Assembly: GCA_002633025.1 (NCBI GenBank)
Contig: NMRB01000014.1
Location: 97,366 to 161,365 of the forward strand
Direction of reading: 5' to 3'
Source: Notospermus geniculatus
Lineage: Eukaryota; Nemertea; Pilidiophora; Heteronemertea; Lineidae
DNA: 64,000 bases
The position numbers and the translations under genes are program-made. This document shows, in pieces, positions 54,691-64,000 of this stretch. The notes beneath the pieces are model-generated. The model was not told where the DNA came from. It saw only the letters and a program-made list of their open reading frames with translations, and did no database searches. The stretch's first letter is position 1; every line of letters starts with the position of its first letter.

Positions 54691-57600
54691 CTATAGGTCG
54701 ACATTGATGACCTTATATGTTCGAAAGGCAGACATCAAGACGTAGAAGACCCAGAGTAGAATAAGAATAACACCCGAGACATATTTCCCAATATTTTTGC
54801 CTCCAAGCTCTCCCTTCCCAAAAATAGAAAGATAACGCCTCATGAGCACCAGGGCGATACATAGAAGACTGCAGATAGTGTAGATGATGACGCTGAAGAC
54901 AAGGGAACCAGCTGGGACATAGAAAGATTTGTTCTGAAAAAGACAATTGAAAAAATTGTTAGAAGAAACCAATGATCCAACAAAATGCCCTTAATGAGAG
55001 GATGAAAAACAGCCCATTGATGGCTTGCATTCAACATGTTCAATGAATCCAGCAAGGTCCCGTCCCAATACGGTGTAAACGCAAGAATGATGAGGAATTT
55101 TCAGACTGGCCTTACCTGGGCAGTCCAATATGAAGCAGCAATGACCCAAGGAAGGCCGAGGCCAAGGAAAACATTGACAGAGTTGCTCCCTGTGACGTTC
55201 CCAATCGAATTGTCGGCATATTTCTCTTGAGATGCAGCATTTTTACTGGCAAATAGATCTGGAAGGCTGGTGCCCAAAGCGACAAACGTGATGGCAGTTA
55301 CCGGGTCTTTCAGTCCAACAAGGCAGCCAAATATCCTGGCAAAGTCTCCAATGATGATCGTCAGGATACCGATGAAGATGAGTGAGATGATGAAGCAGAG
55401 CCAACCACCCCATATGGAAGGTGGGGGGATGAAGGCAAAGATGATCTGTAACAGAAAGGAATCAGCACTCTAAAAAAGTCCGGACGCGAAAGAACGCGAA
55501 ATTTCTTCTGTCCTTATACGTAAAGTTGTCGTGTGGGGGATTTTACCTAGGTTGCAATTCTATATATGACCTATTCTAGAGATGAATGTTTGGAGGATAA
55601 GTACATTGCAACATTAGCCAAAATTCCCCACACGACATCTTTACGTACAAGGACAGAAGAAATTTCGCGTTTTTTCGCGTCCGGACTTTTTAGAGTGAGT
55701 TATATGTGGGTTCATGTTTCAGTTACTGGTACCGGTATTTTAAAAAGGACACAAAATAAGTTAGATTGATTTGAAAAACATCATCTTACTTTCCAAGCAA
55801 AAGTTACGAAGTGCAGTATGTAATCAACTGCTGAAGCTGTTTCAATGTCTCCTCCGTTCACGTTCATTGCATTTTGAAACTGCTGCGCCCAGGTTGTGCT
55901 GTCTACCTTCATCGCATCAAGGTTCATGTTCGTGCTGTTGACAAGTCGACTCACAATCCCATTGAATTCTGGAATCAAACCATAGATCATCATCAAATGG
56001 AAGAGGGAAGAGTGATCATCCAGCATTCGATCATCCATAACAGTTGCTAAAGTTAAGCTACAGGTTTGTATTTCCTGGACTGCCGTACAACCAGAGATGA
56101 AAACTGCAGATAAAACCAATAAATGTAATTGTTTTTTTAATCATAGTTTTAAAACCAGAGTGTAACATTTGCCATTGTTCCTCATTTTTCAGTGTTTCTT
56201 TCCTTGTATTGGAAACCTAATGACAATAGACAGCAAGAGAGACCATGACTGACAAGAGATGTCACACTTCTTATTTCATCTGTTTTGTTATACTGTAATC
56301 TTAAGCGGGTGTTGAAAAGAACCATGACAAACTCCGACATGACAGATCTCCTATGAAGACAGGCTACATAATCCTACTATACATATTCAACCTCAATGTC
56401 AATAATTTGTGACAAAAATAGTCTATGGTGAATATTTTAAATAAAAGCCATTACGGTGGAGAAATGCACACCGTGTAAGTCTGTTATGAGGTTTATTTCA
56501 ATTCTATTGAACCTGCAGATTTGGATCAATAGGAACTCTATTGAGGACACTTGGGGCTCAGATAACCATGGCGACCTAGAGCTGTGACATGGTTTCTACC
56601 GGATATTAACGATAAAAGATTAATTCTTAATCCAATTAGTTTTAATTAATAATCCAACTATGGTTGATGAACCAGAGAATTCTATAAATGCGATATGTGC
56701 TATTTTTAGTATACCTCAAGGTTAAGTTCTCAGCCGGGTAGCTCTGAATATGATGAACATGTAACCACATACATCATCCAAGGGGGTCCAAACCTTGGCA
56801 GCGAAACAATGCCTGCATCATCGATACAGGACTCTACATGATAACAGCACACTCCGTCGCCATACACCGAGAATTGACTGTGACCTCAGTCAGTAGCTGG
56901 GGTACTTGTAATGGAGATAAACAAAGTATCAAGAAGTGTGCCATGACTTCATGCCTCGTTGACAGTTGATGATGGATGATGGTCTCACAAGGAAGGGTGC
57001 TAGGCTGTGTACTTTCCAAAGTATTAGTATGTGTGTACAGACTACCTGGTGACAGTGTATGTTGCTCATGAGCAAGGCAGTTTCCATGCATGTAGGGTTG
57101 AAGAACTGTTGCATTCGTGTTAAAAAATAAGTTGTTTGAAATANTCTCAAGTTGGTAGGCTACACTTACACATCAAGGCTTTCATTATCCCCCAATTCCG
57201 TTGCTTTCCCCCACCTTTATAGGCCTATAAGGCTGAGTTTACATCGAGGCACACGCGACATGAACACGCGGGCGAACAATGGCTTCACAAAGGATTCATC
57301 CCCATGAAACCTTTGTTCGCCTGCGTGTTAGTGTCGCGTGTGCCTCGATGTAAACCCAGCCTAATGCCAATGAGATAAAGGGTCGGCAAGTTCCCTTTTT
57401 CATCAATGAATAAAGTCTGGCAACATCTATCTTTGACCTAATGGAATGCGGAAGTTAGGAAATTGATCGTTGGATTTTCCGCGGACCTTTAATCACATGC
57501 GGCTATTGAATGACCGGCGGACAACACGAACAATCGGGAACGACCACAAGTGATCGACAGGCATGATTAAAAACCGCAAAGCTCTGCCACATTACATAAC

Positions 57601-60600
57601 TTTCGCATTCCATATAGGTCGAAGATAGGTGTTGCCAGACTTTACCACTGAAACTTGAGCAGCAACTCACCGTCATCATTCACAATTGTCACCACAGTCC
57701 TCTTCAACCTGCCCAACTTAGCACCAGCCGTTGGATCTGACAAGGTAATTCTGAAGTTCTCATCTTTCTCAGCTTCCTGAAAAGGAAACAGAGCGTCAAG
57801 ACCATTGACGGGCAAAGAAGTTTAACAGAATACGATGGTAAGTACATGAGATGGGAAAACGTCTTTCCTGTCACACCTGGATCTTAGCAAAAGAGGTACA
57901 GTTTTTCCTGATGGGCGGAGAAGCTATACCCACCTGGTCATCAATGATGGCTATTTCCAACATCTTGGTGACTTCACCATGCTCAAAGACTAGTTCACCC
58001 TCGCCACCGATGTAATCCCGCCCATTTAGTGCAGTCATGTCATCGGTCTTCCAAGTGACTGTGATACGGCCATCGGCACCATCTGCCCTGGAGACAGGAA
58101 CCAACGCCTTCCCCGAACTCTCCTTGAATAAGTAACTCGGCTTTGTGAACTCAATGACACCAGGCACTGGAAAACATGGTATTGGAAAATCAGTTCCTCA
58201 CTATTAGATTTGAGGGGTGGCTATTAAGGTGTTATAAAACGTATTCATCATTACAACTATCTTGTATATTTGGCATCCAAGCAGTGTTTTTGGAACTACA
58301 TGTAGTCACCATTCCGTAACTCATTCTTTTAGATCTTTCAAGGTTTTGGATGAAATCTGTTTCACTGACAGGCCGATAAGTCCGTCATAGCTTGTTTTTA
58401 GATTCTTCACTTCAGCTTTAAACAGCAAATCTATACTGTCAGGACTAGGACTAGTAAGCAGACCCACCTACAACCAGGAAGAACCCTGTACCTGTCATGA
58501 CGGATGCCACATTCCTACGAGCAACCGACAATATTTCCAAAATATAATCGTTTTCGGGGATCATGACTGTTGGCCATTATTAATTTCAAAGCTTATTTTC
58601 AAGGGCCTACTTTCAAGGCCAAATAACCTGCTACCACAGGAACCACATGAATGATTTATTTGTAGGTCGTCAATTCCCTATTTAATAGGGCGGTTTAGAA
58701 ATCAAACGATTAACGTAAACGTTACCGACAACATTATTTTTGTACCGAAAATACAATATAAAATCTGGTTAAGTTTGATTTCTAAACCTCCCATTGACAT
58801 TATGGCTGACGGCCAGCTGAACTATAGAGGTTTACACAGATAGGCCTACTCTGGGGGTTTTTACAATGAAATGGCTAAATCTTTAGTTTGTGACATAAAC
58901 CAACCAAGGAAAAGCAGGCAAACTGTTAGACAAGTCAAAAGGTTTGTACACATTAGCGTGCTGCCAGAACAAACATTGCATTTATGACTTTACATGACTT
59001 ATCCTGACTGTGGCTTGGCACATTGCATTAATATTCGTTCTGCCTGGTGTAGTGTCGTGTGCCCGGTGTTCCGACAACCAATCACTTTAGCAAATATCAA
59101 ATGTACGATGATCTCTTGTTCGCAAAGTTGCCGTATATTCATACTTTTGTTGTAAAATATTGATAAATGCAAAGCGATCCTGAGTCTGGCTTCAGGGAAG
59201 AGGTAGATCAAATAAAGGTCCCAGATGGGCCCTAGATTTTCATACTGGAAGAAGAGGTGCTTGAGGAACAAAGGGATGTAAACTTTCGACACAAGGACAA
59301 TGTTAACAGCACAAGTGTGTAATTTATTGTCAAAAAGTGGTGACTTTCACAGACAGTGCAAACACTGAGTTCATCCAGCCACAAGACCTCTACTTACGCT
59401 TCACTGTGATTGGCCACAAAAATAGAAGCCTATGTTAAAGAAGAAATAAGGTGTGGCACCTTGCTTAGCTCAGTAGCTGGCTCCAATGTAGTCCATGACC
59501 GACAGGCTACCTTTCCATATAGTGCTCACCTGAACTTGAATTCCATGGTAGATGATGAACTGCTGTTGTACCACCAACTGGTCACGAGTTATTACCCCAT
59601 TAAACAACAAAAAATGCATATTACTTGTATATTTCTAGTGCACCAAACTCTGGCTCTGTACCTTTCCCCAGGCTTCGTTGGAGATTTTCACGGAGAGAAT
59701 CTCATACACCTTACACCTATCGATTCGAACTGCAATGAACAGTACGGTATCTCCAGTAGTCAATCACCAAAGATGGTTTTACTCTGACTCAGTGTTTGCA
59801 GACCACTTCATCCAAAGCGGCATGGTAAGAATGCAAGGCCAAACCATGGGAAGTATCAGCAGAACCCGCTCAAACAACGGGGAACAAGCAAGAAATCTCG
59901 AGTTGCCAATGGTGATAAACAGTAGCTCATTATCAGGAACAGGTAGCTTCTAAAACCTATGGGAATCCAGGCATAGATTGTTCTTACCATTTTTCAGCAG
60001 AGTATACCAAGATTATTCCTGGGTAAAGCAATGCCAAAATTTATTATACAGTTCCGTGGATGAGCACAGCACTGCTCAGGGGCGGATCCACGATTTCGGA
60101 AAAGAGGGGGCGCCCTGTGCATAGAAACATTAAAATCTGCAGTGAATTTTAATGATTTGCTCCAAATTTCAGAATTTCACGGTCAATTTTACAGATTTTT
60201 TTGGCCGAAAGGGGAGGCGCGCGCCGGGTACACCCCCGGATCCGCGCCTGCTGCTTGAAGAAGTACATGTACATACAAGTCCATTCTATGTTACGGGAAA
60301 TATATTTTACCAGATTACAAGATTTCATGGATGAATTGGACAGTCTTGTTGTTCATGGTAGATTCTGAAGCACACCCGTTAGCAAGGCAAATGCCTAGTT
60401 GATCAGTATATGTAGCCAGACACCCCATCAATATCCTAACAAGTTACCACAAATAAACACCATTCATCGAATCTGCTTTTCTCAAAACCTTATGAAAAAA
60501 CTTTGGCCGGGGTTAGATCTATACCTGTGCTGCATGCTGACGGTGAAAATCATAGTATATAGGCTCTGAAGGGGGTCAGATAGAAGACTAGAAAATCGCT

Positions 60601-62297
60601 ACTGCGGTGGTCAAAACACTAAAATTTTAGCACTTTTTCAAGGATACCAGATTACAAGATTTCATGGATGAATTGGACAGTCTTGTTGTTCATGGTAGAT
60701 TCTAAAGCACACCCGTTAGCAAGGCAAATGCCTAGTTGATCAGTATGTAGCCAGACACCCCATCAATATCCTAACAAGTTACCGCAAATAAACACCACTC
60801 ATCGAACCTGCTTTTCTCAAAACCTTATGAAAAAACTTTGGCCGGGGTTAGATCTATACCTGTGCTGCATGCTGACGGTGAAAATCATGCTGCTTGGTGT
60901 TTTAAGAAAAGAAAAGAAATAGAGTAGAAGAATCATACGTCTAATCCAAGGTCAAAAATTTAAAATTCTCATCATAGTATTGTATTGATTGAACAACCAA
61001 AATATAATGAATATAAATAATACAAATACATGGATAAATACAGAAGAAAATACGATGCTTTGGGGAAATATAGATCAGCAATGTAACGTGGGGTCTCCTG
61101 CAGAATGACAAAGTGAAACGCAACATCGAAGGCGGGCTTTGGAAAGAAGAGTGGAAAGAATTAATTCAAAGAGACACAAAATGATGACGTTTCAATTTTT
61201 GTTCGTCAACTTACTGTCATCGTCGATGATCGTCACTTGGCACACTGACCGTCGACCAATCACAACGTTTTGCTGATTATCACCGGACGTATCGACGGCA
61301 ATCTTAGCAAAGAACATCTCATCAGGTTCCCATTCGTTGTCATCGATGATTTCAATATCAATGTGCTTCTCGACTTCATCACTTTCGAACACCAGGGTCT
61401 CCTTCTTCGAGATGTAATCAGACTGTGACTCTGCTGTACCATCAATCGTTTCAAATCTGGAAAAAGGGCAAAAACTCCATCAAACGGTCGTCTAACAAAG
61501 CACTGACCATTGCTTCCAAGTTGGAACCATTTTGCACTGTGACAAATTACCAAACTTGCCTTCACAAGTCAGATAGGAAATCAACTGTGGTACCAGTTGA
61601 CGGACCTGTTAGTGACAGGTAATAGAGAGAAAAAAATAGAGAGAAAATAGAGAGAAAAAAAGCTATCATCAGTGGTGTAGTTCGTGCTTCACCTTGAACT
61701 AGGTGTTGGCTAATTAGGATACAGCTTGTGATAATGATAGAGACCACATATGACCACACATTAATGAGCTGTTTGTGGACGCTTAGTGAAATAATAGCTT
61801 CTCTTTTCTACTGACAACAGCAAAATAACCTGGTAACCTTAATGCTTTCACCAGTAATGACCTGATATATCTTCATAAGCAGCTTATAAAATGATCATTA
61901 ATTGCTAAAATGATTGAGGAAGTTGATTGTGATGAGTAGGAATACAAATAGCCGACATCATTCCAGGCCAATATTAATTTACTCCAACACATCTGAGGCA
62001 GCAGCTTGGGTCCCAGGCCTCTCCAGACATCAGCAGGTTGCCAACACCTGAGCTTTGGTACCGTGTGTCCATTAAAAGAACTTACTTGACTAGTACTCTA
62101 TTATTTGTTCTCCCATATCGGTTAATCGTCAACCTGACGCGGCCATCTTTCTCCAAAACTGCCACAGATGTTGCAGCAAACTCAACAACAGCTCGGGCAC
62201 CGTTATGGCTCAGGTCGTCAATCTCCATCGAAGTCATGGAAGCCATAGAGACACGAGATGCTGCTGTATCCTGACGTTCCTTAGCTTTGGCATAAAG
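54691..62297 (-). CDS. Na+/Ca2+ exchanger (NCX, SLC8 family), C-terminal half
   Basis: Plasma-membrane antiporter that exports Ca2+ against Na+ entry. Seven minus-strand exons: 62086-62297, 61215-61456, 57934-58166, 57671-57776, 55790-55968, 55116-55445, 54691-54933. All phases agree and give 514 residues. In order: end of the cytosolic loop helix; Calx-beta 1 (ETIDGTAESQSDYIS, IIDDNEWEPDEMFF, VTIIDDD); Calx-beta 2 (EFTKPSYLFKESSG, TALNGRDYIGGEGELVFEHG, IIDDQ, VNDD); loop; membrane segments; the alpha-2 repeat (GLKDPVTAITFVALGTSLPD and IGNVTGSNSVNVFLGLG); and a last pair of helices ending INVDL. The alpha-1 repeat and N-terminal helices must lie beyond 64000. No mutually exclusive CBD2 exon, as in vertebrate SLC8A1, was seen. 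Confidence 0.96.
55466..55697. mobile_element. 232-bp MITE with about 70-bp inverted ends
   Basis: CACTCTAAAAAAGTCCGGAC at the left is matched by its complement at the right, and the match continues through AACGCGAAATTTCTTCTGTC and CGTGTGGGG. It lies between two NCX exons. Target duplication not resolved. Confidence 0.78.
57231..57361. mobile_element. Independent 131-bp member of the 40707 MITE family
   Basis: Ends GGCTGAGTTTACATCGAGG and complement, flanked by TAA at 57228 and 57362. It has the same centre (AACAATGGCTTCACAAAGG) and identical length, in an NCX intron. Confidence 0.8.
57413..57642. mobile_element. 230-bp MITE, TA flanks
   Basis: Inverted ends AAGTCTGGCAACA extend inward for about 45 bases (GACCTAATGGAATGCGGAAG and partner). 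It lies 51 bp from the 57231-57361 element, just outside the second CBD2 exon. Confidence 0.72.
58688..58791. mobile_element. Short inverted-repeat element
   Basis: GGGCGGTTTAGAAATCAAAC and the complement of GGGAGGTTTAGAAATCAAAC bound 104 bp in an NCX intron. Confidence 0.6.
60077..60250. mobile_element. Independent copy of the CAGGNGCGGATCC MITE family
   Basis: Ends CAGGGGCGGATCCACG / GGATCCGCGCCTG, flanked by CTGCT at 60072 and 60251. It lies in an NCX intron. Confidence 0.75.
60308..60553 (+). repeat. Direct repeat, 246 bp, unit 1
   Basis: TACCAGATTACAAGATTTCA to GACGGTGAAAATCAT; repeated at 60645-60888 with few differences and about 90 bp of unique DNA between. Confidence 0.88.
60645..60888 (+). 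repeat. Direct repeat, unit 2
   Basis: Second copy of 60308-60553 in the same NCX intron. Confidence 0.88.
61621..61662. repeat. Short tandem repeat, TAGAGAGAAAA units
   Basis: Three to four imperfect 11-14-base purine-rich units. Confidence 0.75.
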
Positions 62298-62686
62298 CTG
62301 GAAATTCAGATTAGAACAACTTGGCGAAACCATAAAGAAATAAAAAATGGTTGCTTTAATTCCTTTCTTTGACGAAACTAACAGTCTATACATCATCTGA
62401 AACTGGCAAAATGTATGCCTACTGACCATGAGATACAGACATGTATCTGGGACCACATGTGTTTGCATCAGCAAAAGCGTATTCGTTGCAATAACCACCT
62501 GTACGGCGACCAAGGGTGACCTGATGGTAACTGAGTTGCCTCATCCTGACTTGTGAAGCCTGATGATTTGGTAGAGCACAATGGCAAGAGGGCGTGTACT
62601 GAAGCAGTTGGGTGTAGCATTTACCACTAGCATCTTCCGCTATAACTTTATGTTTATGATCCAGGAGATACAAAAGTAAACACTGC

Positions 62687-63992
62687 TAACGTTTTGTTTA
62701 CAGCTAAAAGTGATAGCCAATGTTTGAGGGAATGAGTGCACTTCAAGGTGTAGTCAGATTTTAATGAGGAGGTGAAGAGTGGCCAATGGTATTGGCGTTA
62801 CCAGTATTTCTCAGTTCAGTTTTTCTAGAGTTACTAATGATGAAGGTAATACAGCCTCTCAGAAAATAATTAGGATACTACAGACGCCGTGAGCAGCAAA
62901 TCTCAGTGCCGATATTGCCCAAATCCCATCATCAACCAAACAGTTAATGAAGCACCACAGTCGGTAGGAGCTGTTTGTACATTAATGTGACAGCAGGCCT
63001 GGGGAAAACAATCACTCGAGATTCACAAAAGCGGCTCTCAGAAGCTTCAAGCACTTGTTGCATGACCGAGTTCTGGCTTAACACCACCCACACAGTGGGA
63101 ACCCTTTTATTGGATACCTGCTGGTAACCGATGTCACATTTTGTTCAATTCACTGTTGAATTATACCGGTAGAACATCAAGTATTCCAAGGGCAAAATCA
63201 ATCATGTCCACATTTCCTGAACATCACAACATAGAATTGATAGAACAGCAAAGGTGAAGGTAAAGCTGGGCAAAGGACTGTGGTGAACGATTTGAACAAG
63301 AGGACAATAGGCCTGCAACTCAGCTGACAACCATAACGTTTTGTTTACAGCCAAAGTGATAGCCAATGTTTGAGGGAATGAGTGCACTTCAAGGTGTAGT
63401 CATATTTTAATGAGTAGGTGAAGAGTGGCTAATGGTATTGGCGTTACCAGTATTTCTCAGTTCAGTTTTTCTAGAGTTACTAATGATGAAGGTAATACAG
63501 CCTCTCAGAAAATAATTAGGATACTACAGACGCCGTGAGCAGCAAATCTCAGTGCCGATATTGCCCAAATCCAATCATCAACCAAACAGTTAATGAAGCA
63601 CCACAGTCGGTGAGGAGCTGTTTGTAATTTGATGTGACAGCAGGCCTGGGGAAAAAATCACTCGAGATTCACAAAAGCGGCTCTCAGAAGCTTCAAGCAC
63701 TTGTTGCATGACCGAGTTCTGGCTCACACCACCCACACAGTGGGAACCCTTTTATTGGATACCTGCTGGTAACCGATGTTATATTTTGCTCAATTCACAG
63801 TTGAATGTGCAGAATACAGTATAGAACATCAAGTATTCCAAGGGCAAAATCAATCATGTCCACATTTCCTGAACATCACAACATAGAGTTGATTTTCCTG
63901 AAGTAGAACAGCAAAGGTGAAGGTAAAGCTGGGCAAAGGACTGTGGTGAACGATTTGAACAAGAGGACAATAGGCCTGCAACTCAGCTGACA
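62687..63992 (+). repeat. Two-unit tandem repeat of about 650 bp
   Basis: 62687-63333 is followed head-to-tail by 63334-about 63992, both starting TAACGTTTTGTTTACAGC and ending CAGCTGACAACC. No coding exon was seen. It lies in the NCX intron upstream of the 62086-62297 exon. Confidence 0.88.
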
Positions 63993-64000
63993 ACCTATTC

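Noticed and set aside
55969-56119. Upstream extension of the NCX exon frame (MVLSAVFISGCTAVQE...)
   Set aside because: A good acceptor at 55969-55970 and the phase of the preceding Calx-beta 2 exon show that the coding exon starts at 55968; the extension is intron.
1-64000. CRISPR arrays, operons, phage or bacterial mobile systems
   Set aside because: No regularly spaced repeats or prokaryotic gene organisation; the window is clearly animal DNA.

Overview
The window looks like nuclear DNA of a marine invertebrate, probably a deuterostome (amphioxus- or ambulacrarian-like). Every recognisable gene is an animal gene split by GT-AG introns, intergenic and intronic DNA is full of short inverted-repeat transposons and a tRNA-derived SINE, and AGGCCTA and ACATGTAC words are common. 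I cannot name the species. Nothing here is prokaryotic, and there is no CRISPR array or obvious viral gene.

Layout. (1) 1-15 kb, minus strand: the 5' part of a cytohesin (ARF-GEF) gene. It has four exons, runs off the left edge, and has a possible alternative first exon at 13411-13482. (2) About 1 kb separates its start codon from the divergent start of TXNDC15 (15989, plus strand). TXNDC15's last intron contains an oppositely oriented, essentially single-exon GT31 glycosyltransferase gene (19016-21004). (3) 22617-24927 and 25864-28177 are two near-identical copies of the TXNDC15 3' end. They are separated by a 932-base N run and bounded on the left by a single N, most easily explained as two haplotype contigs placed side by side. 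(4) 29139-42847, plus strand: complete DCTN4 (dynactin p62) in 13 exons. Its last two exons lie in a 7.3-kb unit (39513-46798) that is repeated in tandem (46799-about 53877), so the terminal exons occur twice. (5) 54691-62297, minus strand: the 3' seven exons of a Na+/Ca2+ exchanger (SLC8/NCX family), with both Calx-beta domains and the alpha-2 repeat. Its N-terminal half lies beyond 64000.

The five genes have unrelated jobs (ARF activation, an ER/ciliary thioredoxin-fold protein, Golgi glycosylation, dynein-dynactin transport, Ca2+ extrusion) and do not form a pathway. The most informative material is the transposon record. At least five mobile insertions are present in one copy of the 7.3-kb repeat and absent from the other. 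Several show clean target-site duplications of different types (TTAA, TA, TAA, 9 bp). One inverted-repeat element is inserted inside another (17902-18050).

All gene calls come from reading splice-compatible exons and from remembered protein families; no database search was possible.
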